In this document: positions 51,725-60,908 of the stretch, piece by piece
Layout of the letters: every line of letters starts with the position of its first letter
Position numbering within the stretch: the stretch's first letter is position 1
Assembly (NCBI RefSeq): GCF_038024105.1
Contig: NZ_CP150661.1
Coordinates: 3,253,501-3,317,500, forward strand
Length of the DNA: 64,000 nt
Reading direction: 5' to 3'
Source of the DNA: Polaribacter butkevichii
Lineage (GTDB): Bacteria > Bacteroidota > Bacteroidia > Flavobacteriales > Flavobacteriaceae
Position numbers and translations under genes: made by a program
The notes under the pieces: model-generated
Told to the model about the DNA's origin: nothing
Database searches by the model: none
What the model saw: only the letters and a program-made list of their open reading frames with translations

Positions 51725-52689
51725 TATTAAAACTGATTACACAAATTTCAAGAATATTAGTCGGAGCCTTATTTATTTTTTCTGGCTTTGTAAAATTAGT
51801 AGATCCTATTGGGTCTCAATATAAGTTTCAAGAATATTTCTCTGCCGACGTTTTAAATATGGAGTTTTTAATTCCGTATGCATTGCCTTTTGCAATTTTA
51901 TTAATTATTGCAGAAATCTTATTAGGTGTAATGATTTTAATTGGCTACAAACCAAAGTTTACTGTTTTTAGTTTGTTAGCTTTAATGCTTGTTTTTCTAT
52001 TTTTAACATGGTATTCTGCGTATTATAATAAGGTAACCGACTGTGGTTGTTTTGGTGATGCAGTAAAATTATCTACTTGGGGAACTTTTTACAAGAATGT
52101 AGTTTTAATTGCATTAGTTCTTATTTTAGTAGTAGGATTAAAACATATAAAACCCATTTTTACAGGTAAAATTCCAAAAGTGATTACTTTTTTATCTTTA
52201 GCAGCTTTCTTATTTATTGTACAGCATGTTTTAACACATTTGCCAATTATAGATTTTAGAGCCTATGCGGTTGGTAAAAGTATTCCGGAAGGAATGCAAT
52301 ATAAAGAAGATGGTGAAATACCGCCTGTACATGATTTTATGCTAGAAGATGAACAAGCAGATTTAGCTCCAGAATTATTAAAGAAAGAAAAAGTAATGTT
52401 GGTTATCGTCTATAATTTAGATAAAGTTGATAAAAACGGATTTCCAGCAATTAAAGGAGTTGCTGCTAAAGCGAAAGAAAAAGGGTATACAGTTTACGGA
52501 GTTTCAGCGTCTTTTACAGACGATTTAATTCTTACAAAAGAAAAGTATGATTTACCGTTCGATTTTTTATTCTGTGATGAAACAACTTTAAAAACAATGA
52601 TTAGAGCAAATCCTGGAGTTATCATCTTAGATAAAGGAACAGTGATGCAAAAGAAAAATTGGATTGATGTAGACGAGTTAGAATTGTAA
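51721..52689 (+). CDS. BT_3928-like protein: DoxX/MauE membrane domain plus thioredoxin-like domain
   Basis: 322 residues. N-terminal DoxX-like helices (about 1-145) with ISRILVGALFIFSGFVKLVD, KVTDCGCFGDAVKLSTW (a CGC motif) and further helices; a helix at about 155-172; then a thioredoxin-fold region (about 215-322) with VMLVIVYNLDKVDKNGFPAI and NPGVIILDKGTV. The Bacteroidetes BT_3928 family is membrane bound with a suspected electron-transfer or sulfur role. It is coupled to the preceding lipoprotein by a 4-base overlap. Confidence 0.85.
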   Translation: MILKLITQISRILVGALFIFSGFVKLVDPIGSQYKFQEYFSADVLNMEFLIPYALPFAILLIIAEILLGVMILIGYKPKFTVFSLLALMLVFLFLTWYSAYYNKVTDCGCFGDAVKLSTWGTFYKNVVLIALVLILVVGLKHIKPIFTGKIPKVITFLSLAAFLFIVQHVLTHLPIIDFRAYAVGKSIPEGMQYKEDGEIPPVHDFMLEDEQADLAPELLKKEKVMLVIVYNLDKVDKNGFPAIKGVAAKAKEKGYTVYGVSASFTDDLILTKEKYDLPFDFLFCDETTLKTMIRANPGVIILDKGTVMQKKNWIDVDELEL

Positions 52690-52719
52690 CTTATGTACCT
52701 TTTAGAAAGTTTTTAAGGA

Positions 52720-54021
52720 CTAATTTTTACTACGTTTGTTATCTACGTCGGTAAGAGTTAGTCCTTTTTCATTGTTAAAAAATACATTTTTAGGGCTTCC
52801 AATAATTTGAGCACTGTAAATACCAGAATGTCCAGAAAATAAATAAGAAGTTGTACACGCTAAGGCGATAAAAATTCCAGATTCAATACCAAATAATTCA
52901 ATACCCATAATAGTACAAGCAATTGGTGTGTTTGTTGCACCTGCAAAAACAGCCACAAAACCCATACCTGCTAACAAAGGCATTGGCAAAGGAATAAACC
53001 AAATTAAAACGTTACCTAATGTTGCGCCAATAAAAAATAAAGGTGTTACTTCTCCTCCTTTAAAACCAGCACCTAAGGTAAAAGAGGTAAATAATAGTTT
53101 TAGAATAAAATCGTACGAATTTAAGTCGATATTAAAAGCATCTACAATAGTTGGTACACCAAGTCCCATGTATTTTGTTGTTCCAATAAGATACCAAGTA
53201 ATTGCTAATATAATTCCACCAATTACAGGACGAAGTGGAGGATATTTAATAAATTTTTTAAATGTAATTCCCCAAAAGTGTGTAGATTTAGAAAACAACA
53301 TGCTTACCAAACCAAAAATAATTCCTGCTAATACAGCCCATAAAATAGTTGCAGGTGTAAGTGCTGCAACTGTAGAGATTGTGTAATGTGTATGATGAGA
53401 AATTTGCCAAACATCACAAAAATAGTTGGCAAAAATAGCGGCTAAAAAACTAGGTAAAATGGCATCAAATTTTATGCGACCAATAACCATTACTTCTAGA
53501 GCAAAAATGGCACCTGCCAAAGGCGTTCCAAAAACGGAAGCAAAACCTGCACTAATACCTGTTATTAAAACAATTTTTCTATCGGCATCAGAAAGCTTAA
53601 AAATTTTGGTAAATTGATCTGCAATGGCACCACCAACTTGTACGGCAGTTCCCTCTCTACCAGCAGAACCTCCAAATAAATGCGTAAGTACGGTTCCTAA
53701 AAAAACTAAGGGAGCCATTTTAAAAGGAATTATTTTTTTTGGAGAATGAAATTCTTCTAGCAATAAATTATTTCCTTTAACAACACTCTCACCGTAATAA
53801 TGATAAGACAAACCAATTATAAGACCTGCAATTGGTAGCAAAGCAACAATCCAAAGGTTTGCTTCTCTGTAATTGGTTGCCCATTCTAAAGACCATAAAA
53901 AAACAGCAGAAGTACTACCCGTTAATGCTCCAATTAATAGGCATATAAAAGTCCATTTTAATAAAAATAGTAAAGATAAACTTTGTTCAAATGAAAGAAA
54001 TAATTTTTTAATTGTATTCAT
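52720..54021 (-). CDS. Voltage-gated chloride-channel (ClC) family protein
   Basis: 433 residues from the ATG at 54021; the frame extends to a GTG at 54036. Multi-spanning: GSAGREGTAVQVGGAIAD (about 118-135) carries the external gate Glu-type motif, followed by GISAGFASVFGTPLAGAIFA, and late GAGFKGGEVTPLFFIGATLG. ClC proteins are chloride channels or Cl-/H+ antiporters of the inner membrane. It is a monocistron converging with the DoxX gene; its upstream side holds a large composite repeat. Confidence 0.92.
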   Translation of the reverse strand: MNTIKKLFLSFEQSLSLLFLLKWTFICLLIGALTGSTSAVFLWSLEWATNYREANLWIVALLPIAGLIIGLSYHYYGESVVKGNNLLLEEFHSPKKIIPFKMAPLVFLGTVLTHLFGGSAGREGTAVQVGGAIADQFTKIFKLSDADRKIVLITGISAGFASVFGTPLAGAIFALEVMVIGRIKFDAILPSFLAAIFANYFCDVWQISHHTHYTISTVAALTPATILWAVLAGIIFGLVSMLFSKSTHFWGITFKKFIKYPPLRPVIGGIILAITWYLIGTTKYMGLGVPTIVDAFNIDLNSYDFILKLLFTSFTLGAGFKGGEVTPLFFIGATLGNVLIWFIPLPMPLLAGMGFVAVFAGATNTPIACTIMGIELFGIESGIFIALACTTSYLFSGHSGIYSAQIIGSPKNVFFNNEKGLTLTDVDNKRSKN

Positions 54022-54140
54022 AGAGGTTACTTCCACTTAAAAAAGAAATTGTTAGATTTTATGGTATTCGAAACCACATGTTTTTTTGCTTTCACTGGCA
54101 AAAATAAACAAATAATAACTAATAAGTACTCAATTTAGAT

Positions 54141-54360
54141 TTGTTGGCAGGTAGGTTGCGTTAGGGATTGCAGTGAAAATCCTTTTTAAATGTTTTTAGA
54201 AATGCGTTATTGCGAGGAACGAAGCAATCTGTTTATCTAAAAGAGATTGCCACATAAAGCAGAAAAAGCTTTTTTTGCAATGACAAATTTAAAAAGATTG
54301 TAGCCTTTCGACTCCGCTCAAGATAAATTCCAAGCCCGTCCTGTAAGGAACGCCCAAATA
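54141..54360 (+). repeat. Large composite repeat, left copy of an inverted pair
   Basis: It contains GGTTGCGTTAGGGATTGCAG, a spacer, module B (about 54207-54283: ATTGCGAGGAACGAAGCAAT...GAGATTGCCACATAAAGC...GCAATGACA), module D (CCTTTCGACTCCGCTCAAGA) and CGCCCAAATA at the end. An inverted copy, nearly identical across module B, lies at 57659-57881. Confidence 0.85.
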
Positions 54361-54437
54361 AAATGAATTATGTACCATGTATTGTTGGTGTTGTATTTTT
54401 AAATTATATTGTAACTCGATAAAAAAATATACATAAA

Positions 54438-55139
54438 ATGAACGAATTTGTTACATATACATCAGAAGAAAATTATGCTTTAATTACAATTAATAATGGA
54501 AAAGCAAATGCGATTTCGCATGAAGTTGTGGCGGGTTTAAATGCTGGTTTAGATAAAGCAGCGGCAGAAAATAAAGTAGTAATTCTTACAGGTCAAAAAG
54601 GAATATTATCTGGAGGATTCGATTTAAAAGTGATGACAAAATCTTCAGAAGCAGCTAAAGAATTGGTTACAAAAGGGTCTCAATTATCATTAAAAATGTT
54701 GTCTTTTTCGCAACCAATTATTGTTGCATGTTCTGGTCATGCCATTGCAAAAGGAGCTTTTTTACTGCTTTCTGCTGATTATAGAATTGGTACAGAAGGC
54801 GATTTTAAAATTGGTTTAAATGAGGTGATGATTGGTATGACGATGCATAATGCCGGAATTGCGATTGCAAAATCTAGATTGTCTGAAGTCTATTTAAATA
54901 GAAGTGTAAATAATGCTGAAATTTATAACACTAAAGATGCGGTAAAAGCAGGTTTTTTAGATATGATTGTTCCGGATACTCACTTATTACCAACAGCTAT
55001 AAAAGTAGCGGGTATGTTTGCCAAACTGAATAAGAAAGCACACGCCGAAACAAAGTTAAAAGTTAGAAAACAACATTTACTAGATTTAGAAAATGCAATT
55101 GAATTGGATTTAAAGAGCGATATCTCTATTAATTCTTAA
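54438..55139 (+). CDS. Enoyl-CoA hydratase/isomerase family protein
   Basis: 233 residues, slightly shorter than the usual 255-265. Crotonase fold: ITINNGKANAISHEVVAGLN (about 17-36), oxyanion region GILSGGFDLKVM (about 55-66), QPIIVACSGHAIAKGAFLLL (about 93-112), RIGTEGDFKIGLNEVMIGM. It would hydrate or isomerise enoyl-CoAs in beta-oxidation or a related pathway. No other fatty-acid oxidation gene is nearby, so its role is open. It is the first gene inside the inverted-repeat pair. Confidence 0.87.
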   Translation: MNEFVTYTSEENYALITINNGKANAISHEVVAGLNAGLDKAAAENKVVILTGQKGILSGGFDLKVMTKSSEAAKELVTKGSQLSLKMLSFSQPIIVACSGHAIAKGAFLLLSADYRIGTEGDFKIGLNEVMIGMTMHNAGIAIAKSRLSEVYLNRSVNNAEIYNTKDAVKAGFLDMIVPDTHLLPTAIKVAGMFAKLNKKAHAETKLKVRKQHLLDLENAIELDLKSDISINS

Positions 55140-55181
55140 TAAAAGCGATGAATTTTTACACTTATTTAAAGGAAATAAACT

Positions 55182-55211
55182 TTGTTATATTTCTTTTGAA
55201 TGGTAACTTTG
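55182..55211 (+). promoter_or_regulatory. aroA promoter
   Basis: TTG (55182-55184), 19 bases, TAACTTTG (55204-55211), 38 bases before the ATG. A near-ideal Bacteroidetes promoter. Confidence 0.75.
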
Positions 55212-55248
55212 ACGCTTAGTGAAAAACTAATTTATAGAATTTTAGGAA

Positions 55249-56478
55249 ATGGATATATTATTAAATGTTGCAGGTAATAAAAAGATTAATGAGAAAATAA
55301 CAATCTCTGGTTCTAAGAGTGAATCGAATAGATTGTTAATTCTTCAGAATTTATTTCCAGAAATTTCTATAGAAAACTTATCAGATTCAGACGATTCTGT
55401 GCACATGCAACATGCACTTTCTACAGATAAGGAAACGGTAGATATTGGTCATGCAGGTACTGCAATGCGTTTTTTAACGTCGTACTTTGCCGTAAAAGAG
55501 GGTAGAGAAGTGGTTTTAACAGGTTCTGAAAGAATGCAAAACAGACCGATTGAAATTTTAGTAAATGCTTTAAAAGATTTAGGAGCAACGATTTCTTATG
55601 AAGATAAAGTTGGGTATCCGCCAATTAGAATTAAAGGTTCTAAAATTACAACAGATAAAGTTCAGATTAACGGAAACGTAAGTAGTCAGTATATTTCTTC
55701 TTTATTATTGATCGCATCAAAACTAGAAAACGGGTTAGAAATAGAGTTATTGGGTAAAATTACTTCGGTACCTTATATAAACATGACGTTGAGTTTGTTG
55801 AATCAATTAGGGATTGAAACTAATTTTGAAGGAAACTTCATTAAAGTGAATCCTAAGAAATCAATAGAAAAACAACTTGTTGTTGTAGAATCAGACTGGT
55901 CTTCTGCTAGTTATTTTTATTCAATTATAGCATTATCAGATATTGGATCAGAAATTCAATTATCAGCATATAAAAAAGAAAGCTTACAAGGAGATTCTTG
56001 TTTGGCAGAAATTTATCAGCATTTTGGAGTAGAAACTATTTTTGGTGAGAATTTTATCACCCTTAAAAAAGTAAAAGAAACGAAGAAAGAAACCTTAGAA
56101 ATCGACTTAAAAAATGCGCCAGATATTGCACAGACCATTGCAGTAACTTGTTTTGCAGAAAATATTGCCTGTAATTTAAGTGGTTTACACACGTTAAAAA
56201 TTAAAGAAACTGATAGATTAGTTGCTTTAAATGACGAGTTAACCAATTTAGGAGCCATTATTTCTGTAACAGACAAAAGTCTACATTTAGAAACTTCTGC
56301 TACCATAAACTCAAATATTTCTATAAAAACCTATAACGATCATAGAATGGCAATGGCATTTGCGCCTTTGGCATTAAGAGTTCCTATTAAAATTTTAAAT
56401 GCAGAAGTGGTTACAAAATCGTATCAAAAATTTTGGGACGACATGCAACAAATTGGTATTAAAATAGATAAACTATAA
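55249..56478 (+). CDS. aroA: 3-phosphoshikimate 1-carboxyvinyltransferase (EPSP synthase)
   Basis: 409 residues, somewhat short for the family (about 425). Start KITISGSKSESNRLLILQNL; HAGTAMRFLTSYFAVKEGRE (about 64-83); GSERMQNRPIEILVNALKDL; GNVSSQYISSLLLIASKLEN; the late signature LKIKETDRLVALNDELTNLG and NDHRMAMAFAPLAL. It transfers enolpyruvate from PEP to shikimate-3-phosphate in aromatic amino-acid synthesis; it is the glyphosate target. It has its own promoter. Confidence 0.93.
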   Translation: MDILLNVAGNKKINEKITISGSKSESNRLLILQNLFPEISIENLSDSDDSVHMQHALSTDKETVDIGHAGTAMRFLTSYFAVKEGREVVLTGSERMQNRPIEILVNALKDLGATISYEDKVGYPPIRIKGSKITTDKVQINGNVSSQYISSLLLIASKLENGLEIELLGKITSVPYINMTLSLLNQLGIETNFEGNFIKVNPKKSIEKQLVVVESDWSSASYFYSIIALSDIGSEIQLSAYKKESLQGDSCLAEIYQHFGVETIFGENFITLKKVKETKKETLEIDLKNAPDIAQTIAVTCFAENIACNLSGLHTLKIKETDRLVALNDELTNLGAIISVTDKSLHLETSATINSNISIKTYNDHRMAMAFAPLALRVPIKILNAEVVTKSYQKFWDDMQQIGIKIDKL

Positions 56479-56494
56479 ATAAACGGTCAAACAC

Positions 56495-56526
56495 TTGACA
56501 ACGCCTATTCCGATATCGTATATTTG
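56495..56526 (+). promoter_or_regulatory. queA promoter
   Basis: TTG (56495-56497), 21 bases, TATATTTG (56519-56526), 24 bases before the ATG. It shows queA is transcribed separately from aroA. Confidence 0.75.
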
Positions 56527-56550
56527 CGCACTTTATAAGCAAATAGACAT

Positions 56551-57600
56551 ATGAAATTATCGCATTTTGAATTTGATTTACCAGATGAGCTTTTAGCTCA
56601 ATATCCTGCAGAACACAGAGACGAATCTCGTTTAATGGTTCTTAACAGAAAAGACGGTACCATAGAACACAAAGTTTTTAAAGATGTTATAAACTACTTC
56701 GAAGAAGGAGATGTTATGATGTTGAATAATACCAAGGTTTTTCCTGCAAGAATGTTTGGTAACAAAGAAAAAACAGGCGCTAGAATAGAAGTTTTCTTAT
56801 TAAGAGAATTAAACGCAGAAAATAGATTGTGGGATGTTTTAGTAGATCCGGCAAGAAAAATTAGAATCGGTAACAAATTATTTTTCGGAGACGATGATAG
56901 TTTAGTAGCAGAGGTAATAGACAACACAACATCTAGAGGAAGAACTTTACGTTTCTTATTTGATGGTTCTTACGAAGAGTTTAGAGCAAAATTATTAGAA
57001 CTTGGTCAAACACCATTACCAAAAGCAATTGGTAGAGATGTAGAACCTATAGACGATGAGCGTTACCAAACTATTTATGCAAAGCACGAAGGTGCAGTAG
57101 CAGTGCCAACAGCAGGTTTACACTTTTCTAAACATTTAATGAAACGTTTAGAAATTAAAGGAGTAGAATTTGCAGAAACTACATTACACGTTGGTTTAGG
57201 TACATTTAGCCCTGTAGAAGTAGAAGATTTATCTAAGCATAAAATGGATTCTGAGCAGATTGATATCTCAGAGGCAACTGCAGAAAAAATCAATAAAGCT
57301 AAAAAAGAAAAAAGAAGAGTTTGTGCAGTAGGTACAACAGTAATGAGAACGATAGAATCTTCAGTTTCATCTAAAGGTGAGCTAAACGGATTTACAGGTT
57401 GGACCAATAAATTCATTTTCCCACCTCACGATTTCAGTATCGCTACCGCAATGATTACAAACTTTCACACACCAAAATCTACATTATTAATGCAAGCAGC
57501 CGCTTTTGGTGGTTACGATTTTGTAATGGAAGCATACAAAGAAGCAATTAAAGAAAAATATAGATTTTCTACTTACGGAGACGCTATGTTAATTATATAA
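56551..57600 (+). CDS. queA: S-adenosylmethionine:tRNA ribosyltransferase-isomerase
   Basis: 349 residues, the usual length. Start [40 protein letters not shown] (about 52-71); [34 protein letters not shown]; late [20 protein letters not shown]. It makes epoxyqueuosine in tRNA from preQ1 and SAM. Followed by a strong terminator; rlmN, another tRNA/rRNA modification gene, follows after a repeat. Confidence 0.95.
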   Translation: MKLSHFEFDLPDELLAQYPAEHRDESRLMVLNRKDGTIEHKVFKDVINYFEEGDVMMLNNTKVFPARMFGNKEKTGARIEVFLLRELNAENRLWDVLVDPARKIRIGNKLFFGDDDSLVAEVIDNTTSRGRTLRFLFDGSYEEFRAKLLELGQTPLPKAIGRDVEPIDDERYQTIYAKHEGAVAVPTAGLHFSKHLMKRLEIKGVEFAETTLHVGLGTFSPVEVEDLSKHKMDSEQIDISEATAEKINKAKKEKRRVCAVGTTVMRTIESSVSSKGELNGFTGWTNKFIFPPHDFSIATAMITNFHTPKSTLLMQAAAFGGYDFVMEAYKEAIKEKYRFSTYGDAMLII

Positions 57601-57622
57601 TTCTTTTAAGAATTTAAAACTT

Positions 57623-57654
57623 AAAGGCTGATAATTATTTAATTATCAGCCTTT
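57623..57654 (+). terminator. Terminator after queA
   Basis: A 15-base perfect stem, AAAGGCTGATAATTA / TAATTATCAGCCTTT, with a 2-base loop and T-run. It ends just before the repeat at 57659. Confidence 0.9.
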
Positions 57655-57658
57655 TTTT

Positions 57659-57881
57659 TATTTGGGCGTTCCCTAAAAAGGTCGCGCTTAGAATTTATCT
57701 TGAGCAGAGTCGAAAGGCTATATCTTTTTAAATTTGTCATTGCGAATAAAGCTTTTCTGCTTTATGTGGCAATCTCTTTTAGATAAACAGATTGCTTCGT
57801 TCCTCGCAATGACGCATTTCTAAAAACATTTAAAAAAGATGCCATTTCAATCGCTAACGCAACCTACTTGCTAACAAAAGG
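57659..57881 (-). repeat. Large composite repeat, right copy of an inverted pair
   Basis: Read on the minus strand it runs GGTTGCGTTAGCGATTGAAA, GGCATC and the B module with only about four differences from 54141-54360, then ATATAGCCTTTCGACTCTGC and GGGAACGCCCAAATA. The minus-strand GATTGAAATGGCATC and AAAAAGATATAG cores are also those of element A at 37048. Confidence 0.85.
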
Positions 57882-57902
57882 TATAACCTCAAATTATATA
57901 CG

Positions 57903-57910
57903 TATTTTTG
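57903..57910 (+). promoter_or_regulatory. -7 element of the rlmN promoter
   Basis: TATTTTTG fits TAnnTTTG, 22 bases after the repeat and 52 bases before the TTG start of rlmN. No TTG -33 is visible. Confidence 0.5.
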
Positions 57911-57962
57911 CAGCGGTCAATTTTTAATCATTAAACTTTGATTTTTTTAAATAATAATTATT

Positions 57963-59000
57963 TTGGATAAAAAGAAAGACATAAGAGCCTTAAGTAAAGA
58001 CCAATTACGTGATTTTTTTGTAGAAAATGGCGATAAAGCTTTTAGAGGAAACCAGGTGTATGAATGGCTTTGGAGTAAGTCTTTACATACTTTTGATGCA
58101 ATGACAAACATCTCTAAAGAAACTAGAGAAATGTTAGAAGCTAACTTTGTTATCAATCATATCAAAGTAGATTCTATGCAAAAAAGTAAAGATGGAACGA
58201 TTAAAAACGGAATTAAATTACACGATGGTTTAATTGTAGAGTCTGTTTTAATACCTACAGAAAAAAGAACAACAGCTTGTGTTTCTAGTCAAGTGGGTTG
58301 TAGTTTAGATTGTAAATTCTGTGCAACAGCACGATTAAAAAGAATGCGTAATTTAAATCCAGATGAAATTTACGATCAAGTTGTTGTCATAGACCAACAA
58401 AGTAGATTGTATTATAATAAAAAACTGACGAACATTGTTTTTATGGGAATGGGAGAACCCTTAATGAACTATAAAAACATGATGAAATCTATAGAGATGA
58501 TTACTTCTCCAGAAGGTTTAGGCATGTCGTCTAAAAGAATTACGGTTTCTACATCTGGAGTGCCAAAAATGATTAAAATGATGGCAGATGAAGACGCTAA
58601 ATTTAATTTAGCTGTTTCTTTACACTCTGCAATCGATGAGGTTAGAACTACAATTATGCCTTTTAATACTACTTTTCCATTAAAAGATTTAAAAGAATCT
58701 TTAGAATATTGGTACGAAAAAACAGGTAGAGAAATTACTTACGAATATATTGTTTGGGATGGCATTAACGATAAAAAAGAAGATATAAAGGCATTAGTAG
58801 CATTTTGTAAAGCAGTGCCATGTAAGGTAAACTTAATAGAATACAACCCTATTGATGATGGCGAGTTTCAACAAGCTAGTTCTTCTGCAATAAATAATTA
58901 TATTTCTAATTTAGAAATGAATGATATTACTGTAAATGTAAGAAGAAGTAGAGGTAAAGATATTGATGCTGCTTGCGGACAGTTAGCAAATAAATCTTAA
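57963..59000 (+). CDS. rlmN: Dual-specificity rRNA/tRNA adenine-C2 methyltransferase
   Basis: 345 residues from a TTG start (MDKKKDIRALSKDQLRDFF). Radical-SAM cluster motif CSLDCKFCATARLKRMRNL (CxxxCxxC, about 116-123), the preceding Cys in TACVSSQVG, and the C-terminal Cys in DIDAACGQLANKS; these include the methyl-accepting cysteine. Also MGMGEPLMNYKNMMKSIEMI and SLHSAIDEVRTTIMP. It methylates A2503 of 23S rRNA and A37 of some tRNAs. It forms a tRNA/rRNA modification neighbourhood with queA. Confidence 0.95.
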   Translation: MDKKKDIRALSKDQLRDFFVENGDKAFRGNQVYEWLWSKSLHTFDAMTNISKETREMLEANFVINHIKVDSMQKSKDGTIKNGIKLHDGLIVESVLIPTEKRTTACVSSQVGCSLDCKFCATARLKRMRNLNPDEIYDQVVVIDQQSRLYYNKKLTNIVFMGMGEPLMNYKNMMKSIEMITSPEGLGMSSKRITVSTSGVPKMIKMMADEDAKFNLAVSLHSAIDEVRTTIMPFNTTFPLKDLKESLEYWYEKTGREITYEYIVWDGINDKKEDIKALVAFCKAVPCKVNLIEYNPIDDGEFQQASSSAINNYISNLEMNDITVNVRRSRGKDIDAACGQLANKS

Positions 59001-59030
59001 TAGTTCTATTTAGAAAATTATACACAAAAT

Positions 59031-59072
59031 AAAAAGCGCTCAACAGATTTTAAAATCTATTGAGCGCCTTTT
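59031..59072. terminator. Bidirectional terminator between rlmN and the LURP-one-like gene
   Basis: Long stem AAAAAGCGCTCAA...AGATTTTAAAATCT...TTGAGCGCCTTTTT with two mismatches and T/A flanks on both sides, serving both converging genes. Confidence 0.85.
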
Positions 59073-59092
59073 TTATGTTTTAAGACGTTGGT

Positions 59093-59689
59093 TTAACCTC
59101 TTCTTCTTTCTAATAAAACAAACATCATTAAAGAAAGCATCACTCTATCATCATCATCACTATCTAGTTCGCCTATTTTAGAAACCTCAAAGTTTCTACC
59201 AAAAAAGGACTTTAATTTTTTAAGTTCAACAACCGTTTTACCTTCATTGTTTTTAACTAGGTAAGTTGGGTTAAAAAGATATCCTGTAAAGAAACTTAAA
59301 ACAGGAATTTCACCAAGTAAAGAGTCTAATACTTTTACCCAAGGGTTTTTCTCGTTAATTACATATTGTTGTTTTTCATACTGATCAATAATTTCGTAAT
59401 GCGCATTCCAAAGAGATTTCCATCCTTTTCTAGCCACTTTTCCAAACTCTTTATCCTTCTCATCAAAAAAAGAATAAGCCGTAGAAAAGTCTAACCATTT
59501 ATCAGCTTTAATTTTATAGTTTAATTTAGATTTGGTATCATTTTCATAAATACTAATATCTTCTTTTAACTTAAACATTTTCTGACGCACATAGGCAATA
59601 GGTTTTCCGCTACTATCTTTTGCTGTAAAGTCGTTTGCTAACGTAGATATTTTAAATTGAAAAGTAACGGGAAAATGAATTTCTTGCAT
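59093..59689 (-). CDS. LURP-one/scramblase-like protein
   Basis: 198 residues, mostly beta-strand with one central helical segment: FQFKISTLANDFTAKDSSGK, YVRQKMFKLKEDISIYEND, FSTAYSFFDEKDKEFGKVAR and YEIIDQYEKQQYVI. The order of short strands with a hydrophobic helix near PVLSFFTGYLFNPTYLVKN suggests the LURP-one-related (tubby-like) fold. The C-terminus is acidic then basic (ELDSDDDDRVM ... LLERRRG). Function is unknown and the family call is tentative. Confidence 0.55.
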   Translation of the reverse strand: MQEIHFPVTFQFKISTLANDFTAKDSSGKPIAYVRQKMFKLKEDISIYENDTKSKLNYKIKADKWLDFSTAYSFFDEKDKEFGKVARKGWKSLWNAHYEIIDQYEKQQYVINEKNPWVKVLDSLLGEIPVLSFFTGYLFNPTYLVKNNEGKTVVELKKLKSFFGRNFEVSKIGELDSDDDDRVMLSLMMFVLLERRRG

Positions 59690-59894
59690 AGTAATTTAGT
59701 TTGTAAATTTGTTTTTTTAAAGGTTAGAAAGGTAATAGAAAAATTTAATTTGGTGCTAATTTTAATCATTTTATTATTTCTGAATGAGACTTTTTTTTAG
59801 AAATCACAGATAATTTTTTTAGTTAAAAAATCAATAATAAATGGCTGTTTAAAAAGATTAAGGTTCCAAGCAAAAGCATCTTAATTTATTTCTT

Positions 59895-59902
59895 TACTTT
59901 TG
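59895..59902 (+). promoter_or_regulatory. -7 element deciding the second prenyl synthase start
   Basis: TACTTTTG (59895-59902) puts the transcription start near 59907. This excludes the upstream in-frame start at 59900 and supports the ATG at 59930. Confidence 0.55.
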
Positions 59903-59929
59903 GTTTTTTATCAGGATAAACAGTCGTTA

Positions 59930-60907
59930 ATGAAACCAGTAGAACTTATAAAACTTCCCATTAAAAACGAAATGGAACTCTTTGAAGAAAAGTTCAAAGA
60001 ATCTATGTTGTCTAAAGTTCCGCTGTTAAATAGAATTACCTATTATATTGTTCGTAGAAAAGGAAAACAAATGCGACCAATGTTTGTTTTTTTGGTGGCT
60101 AAAATGGTTTCTAATGGAGGTTTCGATGAAAGAACCTATCGGGGAGCTTCTGTGGTAGAATTAATTCATACTGCAACTTTGGTACATGATGATGTGGTAG
60201 ATGATAGTAACAGACGTAGAGGTTTTTTCTCTGTAAATGCACTTTGGAAAAATAAAATTGCAGTTTTAGTAGGTGATTTTTTATTGTCTAAAGGATTGTT
60301 ATTATCTATAGATAATGAAGATTTTGATTTGCTAAAACTAATTTCTATTGCGGTAAGAGAAATGAGCGAAGGAGAATTACTGCAAATAGAAAAAGCAAGA
60401 AAATTAGACATTACAGAAGCGGTCTATTTTGATATTATTAGAAAAAAGACAGCTACCTTAATTGCTGCTTGTTGTGGTATTGGAGCTGCTTCTGTTGGTG
60501 CAAATCAAGATTGTGTGCGTAAAATGCGAAAGTTTGGTGAGTATATTGGTATTGCTTTTCAAATTAAAGATGATTTGTTTGATTATACAGAAGCCAATAT
60601 AGGGAAACCTACAGGGATTGATATTAAAGAGCAAAAAATGACCTTGCCGTTAATTTACACGCTAAATAATTGTTCTAAAAAGGAGAAAGCATGGTTAATT
60701 AACTCCGTTAAGAAACACAATAAAAATAAAGAGAGAGTTAAAGAAGTTATTGCTTTTGTAAAAGAAAAAGGAGGTATAGAGTATACAACCACCAAAATGA
60801 ATGATTACAAAAATAAAGCTTTAGCCATATTAGAAGACTTTCCTACATCGCCATATAAAGATTCTTTATTAACAATGATAGATTACGTTGTAGAACGTAA
60901 AATTTAG
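59930..60907 (+). CDS. Long-chain polyprenyl diphosphate synthase
   Basis: 325 residues from the ATG at 59930. First Asp-rich motif ATLVHDDVVDDSNRRRG (about 76-92), second FQIKDDLFDYTEANIGKPTG (about 205-224). The residue five before the first DDxxD is Ala, not aromatic, which favours longer products than the enzyme at 19544. It likely makes the isoprenoid side chain of menaquinone. Its stop lies 2 bases from the convergent TonB-receptor stop. Confidence 0.9.
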   Translation: MKPVELIKLPIKNEMELFEEKFKESMLSKVPLLNRITYYIVRRKGKQMRPMFVFLVAKMVSNGGFDERTYRGASVVELIHTATLVHDDVVDDSNRRRGFFSVNALWKNKIAVLVGDFLLSKGLLLSIDNEDFDLLKLISIAVREMSEGELLQIEKARKLDITEAVYFDIIRKKTATLIAACCGIGAASVGANQDCVRKMRKFGEYIGIAFQIKDDLFDYTEANIGKPTGIDIKEQKMTLPLIYTLNNCSKKEKAWLINSVKKHNKNKERVKEVIAFVKEKGGIEYTTTKMNDYKNKALAILEDFPTSPYKDSLLTMIDYVVERKI

Positions 60908-60908
60908 T

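Noticed and set aside
54141..54360. Insertion sequence
   Set aside because: Repeat ends without any transposase ORF; it is a short non-coding repeat, not an IS.
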